A DNA stretch of 64,000 nt from Isotricha intestinalis (GCA_023807065.1 JAJJLU010000004.1:20049-84048), one strand, 5' to 3'; shown: positions 20,054 to 29,460, counted from the first letter of the stretch. Made by a program: numbers and translations. The notes: a model not told the origin generated them from the letters alone.

Positions 20054-20055
20054 AA
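19795..20055 (+). repeat. Polypurine tract encoding the KE-rich tail
   Basis: About 250 bases that are almost entirely A and G on the plus strand (units such as gagaaggagaagga), with only scattered T and a rare C. It encodes imperfect EKE, MEKE and IEKE repeats of the MORN protein. Such mirror-like purine runs can form triplex DNA and are prone to length change. Confidence 0.8.
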
Positions 20056-20414
20056 GGTTGAGGTAATTTACTGTTGTTGTTTAATATAGTGAATAGATTT
20101 TTTAAAATGGGTTTTTTGTATATTTTTTTTATTGTTGTTTTATATATTTTTTTTAATTGTCTATTTTTCTTTTATTTTAAAAAAATAAGATTAAAATTGG
20201 CATTTTTATATTTGAATTTGTTTAAATTTGTTTTTTTATAGATTCGATTTTTTTTTATTTTAATTATTTAATAGAAATTATCACTCAATAAATATTTTTA
20301 CTTCAAAAAAAAATTGTTAAAAAACGATTAAAATTAATATATAAGTTTAATTACCCAGAATTTAAAAATTAAAAACGAATAATAATAAAAAATAAACATA
20401 TATATCTAAATAAA
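20054..20414. other. Intergenic region, nothing recognised
   Basis: About 360 bases between the convergent MORN and small secreted-protein genes. It is T-rich in its first half and A-rich in its second, as expected for two facing 3' ends. No gene, RNA or repeat is visible. Confidence 0.6.
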
Positions 20415-20732
20415 TTATTTCGTTTCCAAAGCAAATAATTCTTCATCTAAAATCGCAGGAACAATTTTTTTAGAAGATTTTTTACAAAGAGTAATATCTT
20501 TATTATGAGGTAAAACTCTTTTTAAATAAGCCATTTGTTTTTGATATCCTTTTTTATGTTCTAAAACATCTAAAATTTTTTTTGTATCTGATATATCTTT
20601 TGACTTTTCAGCACATATATAAAATTGCTTTATGTCATATACTTTTTTCGTTTCTTTTTCTACTTTTTGTATATCATTACATATTATTAATGATATGATT
20701 GTTAAGAAAAGGAAAAATAAGATTTTCGACAT
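20415..20732 (-). CDS. Small secreted protein (105 aa)
   Basis: Not recognised. The first 18 residues (MSKILFFLFLTIISLIIC) form a clear signal peptide, with cleavage likely just after the Cys-Asn. The mature part is about 86 residues, basic, with two cysteines (in FYICAEKS and TLCKKSS) that could make one disulfide. It has no membrane segment, so it is probably secreted or stored in a vesicle. Codon use is like its neighbours and the frame is clean. It diverges from the gene at 20880 with 147 bases between the start codons. Confidence 0.75.
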   Translation of the reverse strand: MSKILFFLFLTIISLIICNDIQKVEKETKKVYDIKQFYICAEKSKDISDTKKILDVLEHKKGYQKQMAYLKRVLPHNKDITLCKKSSKKIVPAILDEELFALETK

Positions 20733-20879
20733 TTTTTTTTAATTTTTTTTAAAGGAAGTTAAATACAATTTTTATTTTTAATTGTTTTTTCAAATCATTG
20801 AAAATTAAATGTTTTTTTATGAATTAAATTTAATATAATTATAAAAATTAAATAGTTTTATAATAATTCATAAAATAAA

Positions 20880-21914
20880 ATGTCAATTACAAAAGAAAAA
20901 AAAAAATATGAAAAATTTCATTATAATACTTTGTCATCAAATGAAAAACCTTCAATATTAAAATATAGAAACTCAAAAGTTCAAAAAAAATCAGAATTTT
21001 CAAATTTAAAATCCAAATCAATATCAACAAAAGAAAATACATCAATATTAAAAAAGCCAAAAATTCAAATTCCTAAAATTTATATGAATAATTTAACTAA
21101 ATCACCAGAAATAAGAAGAAATAATAAATTAGAAAATATAAATAATAAGGAAAGATTATTTAAAAGTTTTATTATTCATTCTGATTATATTCCTTTAACA
21201 AAAGAAGAAAAAATAGAACAATTTGAATCAATTAAACTTCAAAGTGATAGAAGATTACATCATTACGATCAAATTTTTAAAAAAATAGGAAATGAAATAA
21301 ATGAAATACATTTAAATTTAAGTAATTATGCAAAAACAACAGAAAATAGATTTAATAGCACAAATACTATGATTAAAATTAATAGTCATATTAATGACAA
21401 TGATAATGATAATAATAATAATTATATTAATAATCTAAGTACTATTAAAAATGTGAATAGTAGATTTAATAAAAGTGAAAATTCAAGTAAATCAAATTTT
21501 AATTCTTCTTTTGATTCAAATTCAAATAAAAATAAATCTAATAATAATATTACAATAATTGATAGTATTAATTTAATTGATTCTAAAATTTTAGAACAAG
21601 GAGATTCAAATATTAATCCAGAATTAATTGAAGAACATTCTAATAGACAACCTATTTATATTCATAATTGTAATTTTGATAATAATAATTATAAGAATAA
21701 ATATTATAATTATAATAAAAAAAAATTTAAAGAAATTTTTTTTAAAAAAGATATTTTGAAAATTAAAGATGTTCATGAACAAAATACTTCAAATGATATT
21801 ATTTATAATACTAGTAAAAGTAATATTGATATTAGTAATAATATTTCTAATTGTTACATTAAATGTTGCAGGAAAGAAAAAGAAGATAAGAATGATCAAT
21901 GTAATATTATATGA
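20880..21914 (+). CDS. Hypothetical protein with C-terminal CaaX-like motif (344 aa)
   Basis: Not recognised. It is a basic, Ser/Asn-rich, largely disordered protein with one more ordered helical stretch at about residues 105-155 (FIIHSDYIPLTKEEKIEQF onward). It is the only intact gene here that ends in TGA. The terminal residues before that stop are CYIKCC, then a charged run, then QCNII. The final Cys-Asn-Ile-Ile fits a CaaX prenylation box, with an upstream Cys pair that could be palmitoylated. This supports TGA as a genuine stop and suggests membrane attachment. There is no signal peptide. Prenylation is inferred from the motif alone. Confidence 0.8.
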   Translation: MSITKEKKKYEKFHYNTLSSNEKPSILKYRNSKVQKKSEFSNLKSKSISTKENTSILKKPKIQIPKIYMNNLTKSPEIRRNNKLENINNKERLFKSFIIHSDYIPLTKEEKIEQFESIKLQSDRRLHHYDQIFKKIGNEINEIHLNLSNYAKTTENRFNSTNTMIKINSHINDNDNDNNNNYINNLSTIKNVNSRFNKSENSSKSNFNSSFDSNSNKNKSNNNITIIDSINLIDSKILEQGDSNINPELIEEHSNRQPIYIHNCNFDNNNYKNKYYNYNKKKFKEIFFKKDILKIKDVHEQNTSNDIIYNTSKSNIDISNNISNCYIKCCRKEKEDKNDQCNII

Positions 21915-22265
21915 TTATATTTTTTAATTAATATTTTTTTTTTTGATTTAAAATGTTTGAATTTAAAATTCAATTTTTATACTTCATAATTAAAAAATTA
22001 AAATAAAAAATAATTAAGTTTGTTTTTTTAGTTAATATTAATTTATGTTTGTGAAATAAAATTATATATCATATACTATTTTTTAGACCTTATAATAAAA
22101 ATAAATTTAAATGTGAGAAATAAATTTAACATAATATTTAAATCAATTAAAAATCTTAAATCCATATCTTTATAAATTACTTATTATTTTTCCTAATCAT
22201 AAAATATAATAAGTAACAAAAATAATTTATAATGGAATTTATAATTTACATTAAAAAATATTTTT
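21915..22265. other. Intergenic region, nothing recognised
   Basis: About 350 bases between two convergent genes. It is A/T-rich and without repeats, RNA-like structure or a supported reading frame. Confidence 0.6.
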
Positions 22266-23216
22266 TTAATATTTATATTGTTCTAAGTAACTTTTCTTAG
22301 AATAAATAAAATTCGGAGTTCTATTTCCTAACTTTTTTAAATTATTAATTTGTTCATTCAAAAATTGAAAATTTAATTTTTGATTGTCTTTTATATTTAA
22401 AAGAAGATAAAATTGATAAACTAAACAACAAAAAAATTCATTAATAACATTCATAACGTTATTCTTTCTATTACAAATATTAATTAAACTTCCATTTTTT
22501 AAACAATTCAAAGTAATTTCAGATAAATTTAACAAAGAAAAGAGAAATAAATATTCAAAAGTGTTTTGTTTAAAAAAAAGAAATAAATTTTTAAAAAAAA
22601 CAGAATAATAATCTTTTAAAAATAAAATTTGAATTAAACAAAACATTTTTAAATCATAATTTAATTTTAATCCGATTTTTAACCAATGATTTCCTTTTTT
22701 TGGACAAAAATTTGTTTCTGTTAAAAAATTATATATTGTTGTTAGAATGTTATAATGAATATTATCATTTTCATTATATAAAATTTTTGAGAAATAAATA
22801 ATTTTTTCTTTTTCTTTTTTTAAATTTGGATTTAATTTTGACTTTTCTTTTCCACAAATAAAAAAATTGGAACAACATTTTTCTTGTTCTAAATTATCAT
22901 AACTTAAGAAATTTTTTTTATTAGAAAAATTTAAATTTGAAAAATATTCAATCACTTGATTATAATTTACAATTATATTTATTTCATCAATTTCACTTAA
23001 ATTCATTTCACTATTTTCAAAAGATGAATTATTTAAACTTTCTTTTTTTAAAAAATAAGTTTCTTCTTTTGAAAAAATATTTTGACAATTATCTTCATTC
23101 CTTAAATGTTTATTAGGAATTTTATTTTTTTTTAAATTAAGTTTTGAAATAGAATTTGAATCTTCATTCGATTCTTCGTAAATTACATTTGAAATATAAT
23201 TTTTGTGAATTTTCAT
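22266..23216 (-). CDS. ELMO-domain protein with degenerate GAP motif (316 aa)
   Basis: Residues 1-140 are Asn/Lys/Ser-rich and variable. Residues 147-290 match the ELMO/CED-12 domain. They include a helix IHYNILTTIYNFLTETNF, the conserved phrase GNHWLKIG, and CNRKNNVMNVINEFFCCLVYQFYLL, which aligns with the family phrase CNRRNNVLEVVNDFYAGLFLHFYL. ELMOD-type proteins are GAPs for Arf and Arl GTPases and use an arginine in a W-x3-[LI]GF...D[FL]RG motif. Here the corresponding segment is WLKIGLKLNYDLKMF, so the Arg is Lys190 and the following Gly is missing. Arf-GAP activity is therefore doubtful. An intact Arf gene lies about 20 kb away. The domain call is good; the missing arginine is read directly from the sequence. 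Confidence 0.8.
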   Translation of the reverse strand: MKIHKNYISNVIYEESNEDSNSISKLNLKKNKIPNKHLRNEDNCQNIFSKEETYFLKKESLNNSSFENSEMNLSEIDEINIIVNYNQVIEYFSNLNFSNKKNFLSYDNLEQEKCCSNFFICGKEKSKLNPNLKKEKEKIIYFSKILYNENDNIHYNILTTIYNFLTETNFCPKKGNHWLKIGLKLNYDLKMFCLIQILFLKDYYSVFFKNLFLFFKQNTFEYLFLFSLLNLSEITLNCLKNGSLINICNRKNNVMNVINEFFCCLVYQFYLLLNIKDNQKLNFQFLNEQINNLKKLGNRTPNFIYSKKSYLEQYKY

Positions 23217-23288
23217 TTTTTATATAATAAAAAAATTAAGATTTAATTAATTAATAAAAAGAAAAAAATATTTTATTTATAGAATAAT

Positions 23289-24494
23289 TTAATAATATAA
23301 ATCATTTTTCGATAAAAAATTGACTGTACTTAAACTTCTTAAATTATTTTTTTTTATTATATCCTTAGAAGAATTAATATAAGGTAAATTTTTTTTTGAA
23401 GATTCAGTTTTAAAATTAAAAAAACTATTTTTTTTCTTATTTTTAATTTTTGAATGAATAAAAGAAGTTTGACTTAAAAATATTTTTTTTTTATTTCTTG
23501 TTATTAAATCATATTTTTTATCATTTATAAAAGAAGATAAATTATAATCACTATTAAATTTGCTTTTATTATCAGTTAAATTATTTAATTTTTTTTCAAT
23601 TAATAATTTTTGATTTAAATCATTATCACTATCATCACTATTCAAATTATTATTTATTTTATTTTTATTATTTCTTTTTTTTTCTAAAATATTTTTAGAA
23701 GAATAATTCTTTTGTTGTAAATAATTTTTAACAGGAGAAATAATTTTTCTTTTATTAGTTTTTTTTTTAGGAGAAATAAATTTTAAAATTTTATTATTAT
23801 GATTTTCATAATTTTCAGAGTCTTTAAAAATAAAAGCATTAATAAAACCTCCTTTTTTTAATTTAATTATTTGTTTTCTTTGAATAAATTTTTTGATATC
23901 TAATTTCCCAATAAATAAATTTATTATATTTTTATTATCTTCAACTTCTAAATTATTTTCTTCTTCTAATTCATCATTATTATTATTCTTTTTATTTTCT
24001 ATTGTTATTTTTTTTTCTAAATGAAAATCTAAATTTCTTTTTCTTATTGTTGAAAATAATTTTTTGTTTGTTCTTTTTTTTGGTTCTTCATTTATTTTAT
24101 CTTGAGAATTTTTTTTTAATTCAATTTTACATAATTTAATATAATATTCAATTAAATATTCTGTTCTTTTTTTTACTTCAATTCCTATTAAATTTAATTT
24201 TTTATAATATAATTTTGCTTTGTTTTTTAAATATAAAAATTCTAATTTCGTGAAAGAATAATTTTTATATATTTTTTTTTCTTTCATTAATTTTAAAATT
24301 TCATTAAAACAAAAAAAAATATTTTTTGATTTTTTCTCCTTTAAAGAACCACTCCCAAAAATTTTTTCTTTTTTTTCTTTTTCATCTTCAATTATAATAT
24401 CATTTATATCTCTTAATATATCAAAAAAAGAATTTGCATATTTTAAATTAAGAAATAAATGAAGTTTTAAAAGAATTCTTTCTTTTAAATTCAT
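23289..24494 (-). CDS. Hypothetical basic protein (401 aa)
   Basis: Not recognised. The N-terminal 120 residues appear helical and ordered (MNLKERILLKLHLFLNLKYA onward, with FDILRDINDIIIEDEKEK). The rest is Lys/Asn/Ser-rich with many KKK runs and looks disordered. No signal peptide, membrane span, zinc site or known catalytic motif is seen. The strongly basic tail would suit a nuclear or nucleic-acid-associated protein, which is speculation. It lies upstream of the ELMO gene on the same strand with 72 bases between, and is a separate frame with its own ATG and stop. Confidence 0.8.
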   Translation of the reverse strand: MNLKERILLKLHLFLNLKYANSFFDILRDINDIIIEDEKEKKEKIFGSGSLKEKKSKNIFFCFNEILKLMKEKKIYKNYSFTKLEFLYLKNKAKLYYKKLNLIGIEVKKRTEYLIEYYIKLCKIELKKNSQDKINEEPKKRTNKKLFSTIRKRNLDFHLEKKITIENKKNNNNDELEEENNLEVEDNKNIINLFIGKLDIKKFIQRKQIIKLKKGGFINAFIFKDSENYENHNNKILKFISPKKKTNKRKIISPVKNYLQQKNYSSKNILEKKRNNKNKINNNLNSDDSDNDLNQKLLIEKKLNNLTDNKSKFNSDYNLSSFINDKKYDLITRNKKKIFLSQTSFIHSKIKNKKKNSFFNFKTESSKKNLPYINSSKDIIKKNNLRSLSTVNFLSKNDLYY

Positions 24495-24685
24495 TTTATT
24501 TTAATTTAAAGTATTACTATTAATTTAATTTAATTTTTTTTTATTTGAAAAATATGATTAAAAAATTCCATATATAAAAATTGATTCACATCAAATTTAT
24601 TATATATTAAATTTATAAATATATATAATAAACTTAATCTACTTTTTTATTTTAAAATTCTATAAAAATAAAACAGAAAAAAAAA

Positions 24686-25060
24686 TTAACTATTTTCTTC
24701 AGTATTATTATATAATTGAACATAATTTTTTTTTCCTTGTTCTAATTGTTCTTTCATATTTTTATCACAAGCAATAATTTTTAATTTATTACAAGTAATA
24801 TTACTTTTTTCAATAGTAACACTAACATTTTTCCCATAAAATATCCATATATCATCACAATTTTTAAAAGAAGTAACTTGTGCTTTAATAGAAGCTTTTT
24901 GTTTTTTACTTTTTGATATTTCTTCACATATTACTCTATCAAATATTTCTAATGTTTTTGATAACATTTCATTTGATATTTTATCCTCTTTTTGTAATTC
25001 TTCTAATACTTCTAATAATGTTTTTCCTAATGAAGATTGACGATATAATGTTAATGACAT
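24686..25060 (-). CDS. toa2: TFIIA gamma subunit (small subunit, TOA2 family)
   Basis: 124 residues that follow the TFIIA small subunit from end to end. It opens with LYRQSSLGKTLLEVLEEL (family phrase LYRNTTLGNSLQESLDEL), has FDRVICEEI in the helical domain, then FKNCDDIWIFYGKNVSV (family RFCDNVWTF) and ends with CNKLKIIACD (family VDKVKIVACD). TFIIA-gamma pairs with TFIIA-alpha/beta to stabilise TBP on promoters in RNA polymerase II initiation. The length is slightly above the usual 106-122 residues owing to a polar C-terminal tail. The ATG is fixed by the match at the N terminus. Confidence 0.93.
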   Translation of the reverse strand: MSLTLYRQSSLGKTLLEVLEELQKEDKISNEMLSKTLEIFDRVICEEISKSKKQKASIKAQVTSFKNCDDIWIFYGKNVSVTIEKSNITCNKLKIIACDKNMKEQLEQGKKNYVQLYNNTEENS

Positions 25061-25304
25061 TATATTTTTCTAAAATTAATTTTTTTTTAGATAAAAGATT
25101 ATATAGTTTTTATGGTGAAATTTATTTTTTTTTTTAAATTTAATCAATTGTTCAATTCATTTAATTAAATGTAAAAAAATAAAATAATTAAAAGAAATAA
25201 ATATTTAAGAAAAGAAAGAATAAAATTTCAAATCAAAAATAAAAAGAACGTAAATAAAAGAATTTTTTTTTTAAAAAATTCAAAAAAAAATATTTAAAAA
25301 AAAT

Positions 25305-25820
25305 TTAATTACATCCACAATCTCCTCCCCAAATATCAAAAGCATGATTACAATTGAATTTTTTTTTTCCAAGAGCCTTATTTAAAATATTATGTAAATC
25401 ACAAATATAATAAACTAATTCTTCTCTATTTTTATTTTCCAAAGGATGCTTTTTAACAATTTCTTTAAAAACATTATTATTAGAAGGATAAAAATAAATT
25501 AATCCATAAAAGAAATTTTCAAAATTTTTTTTTTCTATTTTATCTGGATGATTAGAATAAGAAGCTGCAATACTATGTAAAACTTTCCAAGTGTGAATTC
25601 CTAAAGTTTCACATGTTTCATTTTTTGGAATGTATATTTCTGATGAATAATTATATGTTTCATTTATTTTTGTTTCATTTTTTTCTTTTGTTAAATTTGT
25701 TTGATTTTTTATTTCAGGAATTTCATTAGAAAAATATTTGTCTAAATAACCTTTTGAATATATTTTAGATAAAAGAAATATTAATAATGAATTGAGGAAG
25801 AATGATAAGAAATTATTCAT
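25305..25820 (-). CDS. Erv/ALR sulfhydryl-oxidase-like protein lacking the CxxC active site (171 aa)
   Basis: An N-terminal signal or anchor segment at residues 5-20 places it in the secretory pathway. A spacer of about 45 residues with N-glycosylation sequons follows. Residues 70-160 match the Erv1/ALR FAD domain: LGIHTWKVLHSIAASY (family ATWKLLHSVAASYP), an FYGLIYFYP helix, and CDLHNILNKALGKKKFNC (family CEAHNEVNKKLGKPKFDC) with the FAD-contacting His and Asn. At the point where the family has YPCxxC, this protein reads YPSNNN (residues 111-116), so both redox cysteines are absent. The tail ends WGGDCGCN, and a CGC tail is the shuttle disulfide of yeast Erv2. It probably folds and may bind FAD, but classic oxidase chemistry is not possible as encoded. 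Confidence 0.85.
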   Translation of the reverse strand: MNNFLSFFLNSLLIFLLSKIYSKGYLDKYFSNEIPEIKNQTNLTKEKNETKINETYNYSSEIYIPKNETCETLGIHTWKVLHSIAASYSNHPDKIEKKNFENFFYGLIYFYPSNNNVFKEIVKKHPLENKNREELVYYICDLHNILNKALGKKKFNCNHAFDIWGGDCGCN

Positions 25821-25989
25821 TTTTTTGAATGAAATTTTAATTTTTTTTTCATGAAAAATTTAATTTTATTTTTATAGAAATTATAAACTAAAAATATGTT
25901 AATTTTATTTTATGTTCTCTTAAAAAAATTTATATTGTATTTAATCAATTAATTGAAAAATTATTTTAATAAAAGTATTTAATTAATAA

Positions 25990-27078
25990 ATGATACAATT
26001 TCATTATTATAATTTTTATATTTATTTTTTAATAAGAGCAATCTTTGCAACAATAAGAAAAGCTATAGAAACAAAACATAAAGAAATTATTGGTAATAAC
26101 AGTCTTTTTTTAATGTCTTTTGGAGAATGTCTTTCAATATTTTTATATTTTATTGAAAAAACAAAAAACAAATCACCAAAAAATTATATCTTTAAATATA
26201 GATTAGAAGGAAAAATTAGAACATCCATATCTTCATTTAATGTAACAAAAATAAGAATAATTATTATACTTTGTGGTATATTAGATATAATTTGTTCATA
26301 TGATTTTTCAAAAAAGTTAAATTATGATTTCAAGGAAAAAGAAAAGATATTAGAAGGATTAAATATTCTTTTATTAGGATTATTTGTTTATATGAATGAA
26401 CGTTTTTATTTAAATATTCAAACTTATACCCATCAACGAATAGGTTTTATTTTAGTTTTTCTATCATCATTAATAAAAATTTTTTCTTCAATTAAAAATA
26501 ATAAAATATTTGAATTAAATCTATTAATATATATTATTTTAATTATAGAAAAAGAATATTTACACTCGATGATAGGAATTTTTGAAAAAAAATTAAATTA
26601 TGAATATTTTGTAAGTATATATAATATTTGTGGATTAGAAGGAATTTATGGATTAATATTTTATTTATGTAATTACTTATATTATAATAATATTAAAGAA
26701 TGCTTTTCACAATTAATAATAATATTTTATTCTCCTTTATATGTTTTACCATATATAATATCTATTTTAATATATAATTTATGTAGATTAAAAATAGAAG
26801 AAAAAACAAGACCTAGTTATAATACTATTGGATATTTTATAAATAATTTATTTTTAAATATTTTCAATGTTTCTGGAAAAAACGACATTTGGACTGTAGA
26901 AAATATTGTATGTACTATTTTATCTATGATAGGTGCTTTTATTTTTTGTGAAGTGTTTACTTTGAAATGTTGTGATATAGATAAAAATACTATTTATGAA
27001 ACTATTTCCAGAGGTAAAATAGATACTTGTTTAATACTCGAAGCTTCAAGTAATGAAAATTCTTTTGCTTCTTGGTAA
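25990..27078 (+). CDS. Multi-pass membrane transporter-like protein, DMT superfamily (SLC35F6-like), copy 1
   Basis: 362 residues with about nine to ten hydrophobic segments. The first is at residues 5-25 and the last at 305-325. The segment KKLNYEYFVSIYNICGLEGIYGL matches the SLC35F6-like phrase EEKL..KY.IS...VVGLEGIWGL of the drug/metabolite transporter superfamily. The gene has a diverged paralogue on the opposite strand at 49690. The two share the motifs LNYEYFV, IYNLCRLKI and ENIVCTILSMIGAFIFCE (copy 2: ETFISTIFSLIGSFIFCE). The substrate is unknown; family members include nucleotide-sugar carriers and proteins of lysosomal or mitochondrial membranes. The family assignment is moderate; the membrane topology and the paralogy are clear. 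Confidence 0.75.
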   Translation: MIQFHYYNFYIYFLIRAIFATIRKAIETKHKEIIGNNSLFLMSFGECLSIFLYFIEKTKNKSPKNYIFKYRLEGKIRTSISSFNVTKIRIIIILCGILDIICSYDFSKKLNYDFKEKEKILEGLNILLLGLFVYMNERFYLNIQTYTHQRIGFILVFLSSLIKIFSSIKNNKIFELNLLIYIILIIEKEYLHSMIGIFEKKLNYEYFVSIYNICGLEGIYGLIFYLCNYLYYNNIKECFSQLIIIFYSPLYVLPYIISILIYNLCRLKIEEKTRPSYNTIGYFINNLFLNIFNVSGKNDIWTVENIVCTILSMIGAFIFCEVFTLKCCDIDKNTIYETISRGKIDTCLILEASSNENSFASW

Positions 27079-27255
27079 ATACTATTTTAATTTAATAAAA
27101 AGAAAATAAAAAGATTTTAGATAAAGAAACAAATAATATTAAATCTATTTCTGTTTTTTATAAAAAATAAATATTTATATATATCTTTTGTTTATTTAAT
27201 TTTTATTATTAAAAAAATCAATTCTTTTTAAGAAGTAACCATAATTAAATATTAT

Positions 27256-28401
27256 TTAAATTTTATATTTAACATCAGTAGACTTTCTACATGAATTGAA
27301 ACCACTTTGATAAATATTAATCATATTATTATTTTTTTTTAATATATTCACTTCAGAATTATTTTTAATTAATGGCATTCCTTTATTATTTTTAATTTTA
27401 ATATCTTTAATAGGTAATTTAGCAATTTTAATACTTAAACTATTATTTAAACTAGTATTATGATTTTGTCTACTTGATAAATATTTATGTATAAAAAACA
27501 ATTTATTTTGTTCATAATCATTTTTTTTTAAATATTCAACATTATTTTTTTTGCTTTTTTTAAATAATTTACTTTTTATTTTTTGCATTTGAAATAATTT
27601 TAAATTGGGAGAATAAGATTTATTATTTTCATTATTTAAACTATCTTGTTTATTAACAGATAATATATTTGTACTTATATTTGTATTATTATTAGCTTCA
27701 AAATTTATTGTAGAATAAATTTCTTTTTGTTTTTCTTCTAATTTTAAATTTAATTTTTGAATTTTATTTTCTAAAGAAATAATATTTTTTTCCTTTTCAC
27801 TTAAATTAAGTTCTAAAGTTTTTAATTTTTTTTCATTTTCAGAAATATAATTTTTTAAATTTATATTTTCTTTTCTTAAAATAATTATTTCATTATCTTT
27901 TCTATCATTATTTAAAAATTTTCCATCTTCATATTTTAATTTTTCTTTCATTTCTTCATATTCATCTTCAATATCTAATAAATCAGCAATTTTATTTTTT
28001 AATACATTTTTTTGTAATTTATATCTAAAAATTAATTTAGTTAAATTTCTTTCTTTTTCTTCTAATTTTTTTATATATGTTTCTAATTGATTTAATTCAT
28101 TTTTTTCAATTGGAATTTTTTTTTTTAACATATTTAATTTTTCTTCTTTTTTTCCTTCTTCTTTTCCTTCTTCAAATTTTTTTTTTAATAATATTTTAAT
28201 TGAATCATGAAGATATTCAATTAATTGATTAGAAGATATTGATCTAATATTGTTTTTATAATCTTCTTCTTCAATTTCAATTTTCAAATTTTTTATTTCA
28301 CTTGTTACTTCATAAAATAAACAATAAAGAAGTTCTTTTTCATTTAAACTTAATTTTTCTCTTTTTTCTGTTTTTTCTTCTTCTAAACTTTGAGAAGTCA
28401 T
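27256..28401 (-). CDS. Hypothetical coiled-coil protein (381 aa)
   Basis: Not recognised. The first ATG of this frame is at 28401 (MTSQSLEEEKTEKREKL). A longer reading to 28473 would begin at TTG and is unsupported. Residues 15-75 form an ordered helical region with LLYCLFYEVTSEIKNL. A coiled coil rich in Lys/Glu runs from about 75 to 240, and a basic Asn/Ser-rich tail follows. No membrane span or zinc site is visible. It is probably a structural or adaptor protein; nothing more can be supported. Confidence 0.82.
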   Translation of the reverse strand: MTSQSLEEEKTEKREKLSLNEKELLYCLFYEVTSEIKNLKIEIEEEDYKNNIRSISSNQLIEYLHDSIKILLKKKFEEGKEEGKKEEKLNMLKKKIPIEKNELNQLETYIKKLEEKERNLTKLIFRYKLQKNVLKNKIADLLDIEDEYEEMKEKLKYEDGKFLNNDRKDNEIIILRKENINLKNYISENEKKLKTLELNLSEKEKNIISLENKIQKLNLKLEEKQKEIYSTINFEANNNTNISTNILSVNKQDSLNNENNKSYSPNLKLFQMQKIKSKLFKKSKKNNVEYLKKNDYEQNKLFFIHKYLSSRQNHNTSLNNSLSIKIAKLPIKDIKIKNNKGMPLIKNNSEVNILKKNNNMINIYQSGFNSCRKSTDVKYKI

Positions 28402-28704
28402 TTTTAAATAATTTTTATTATTTATTTTATATTTTATTCTTTTAATTATATTTAAATGATATAAAAGTTTCAATATAAATTTTACTAAATAAATAATACA
28501 AATACCTATTTCTTTTTTTATTATTTAAAACTACATAATCCTAACATTTATCTTTCTTTATTTGGTTTTTTAAATAATAAACATCATCGAATAATAAAAA
28601 CCAAATAAAAAAATAAAGAATATAAAACATAAACAATTATTTTTTTTAACCCTAATAAAAATACGATAAATCATTTTTAAAAATAAAAAATAAAACTTTA
28701 AAAA

Positions 28705-29289
28705 TTAATAAATAATATTTTTTTTACATAAAGGACAAAAGTCTTTATCCAATAACCATTTCATAATACAATCTTTATGAAAAATATGTTGTTTACAAGA
28801 AAATAATTTAACTCTATCAAATTCTTTAAATTCTTCTAAACAAATTGCACATTCTTTTTCTTTTCTTTTCATATGTTTATCTGAATATTTATATTTAAAT
28901 TCTTCTAATTTACTTATTACTAAAGTTCTCTTATAATTTTTATCATTATTATTTGAATTTTCTTGTAAAAATAAATTTTCAATTATTTCATCTAAAGACA
29001 TTTCTTCTGTTGAAATTTCATCTTCTGAAATTTCATTTTCGTAATTGTCAAAAGAATAATTATTTTCTGAATCTATATCATAATTACTTTCTATAATGAA
29101 TTTTGTATCTCTTGATAATCTATTTTCTTTTGATTCTTTTACTAATTTCACTAAACTTTTTCTTATTAAATTTTCCTGACGAAATAATATTTCTGGATTT
29201 ATATTATTCTCATTTTCAATGTTTTTTGATAAATTTGATGAATAATTTCTCTTATTTTTTCTTTGGAGAGATGATATAAAAAAATACAT
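28705..29289 (-). CDS. RING-H2 finger protein, probable E3 ubiquitin ligase (194 aa)
   Basis: The last 45 residues form a RING-H2 domain. The ligands are CAIC, then a Cys and His pair in CKQHIFHKDC, then CPLC, with the usual I after the first Cys pair (CAICLEEF) and W before the last pair (MKWLLDKDFCPLC). RING-H2 domains recruit an E2 for ubiquitin transfer. The spacing CKQH has one residue more than the common CxH form. Residues 1-145 are acidic and Ser/Asn-rich, with no signal peptide or membrane span, so a soluble E3 is likely. The substrate is unknown. Confidence 0.88.
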   Translation of the reverse strand: MYFFISSLQRKNKRNYSSNLSKNIENENNINPEILFRQENLIRKSLVKLVKESKENRLSRDTKFIIESNYDIDSENNYSFDNYENEISEDEISTEEMSLDEIIENLFLQENSNNNDKNYKRTLVISKLEEFKYKYSDKHMKRKEKECAICLEEFKEFDRVKLFSCKQHIFHKDCIMKWLLDKDFCPLCKKNIIY

Positions 29290-29460
29290 GATTAAAATTA
29301 TTTTTTTATAAAATTTTTAAATTATTTTTTACATAAAAAAACTTATCAGAATAAATCTTTTTTATCTTAAAATAATAGTATTTCTTTATTTATAAATAAG
29401 ATATATTTATTTATAAATTTTAGATTTATTAAATTTTAATATAATACAAAAAATAAATAA

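Noticed and set aside
22266..24494. Joining the two minus-strand frames into one intron-containing gene
   Set aside because: Each has its own ATG and TAA, the 72-base gap shows no good splice sites in phase, and the upstream one resembles nothing in ELMO proteins.
28402..28473. N-terminal extension of the 381-aa coiled-coil protein
   Set aside because: It would begin at a TTG codon; the first ATG of the frame is at 28401.
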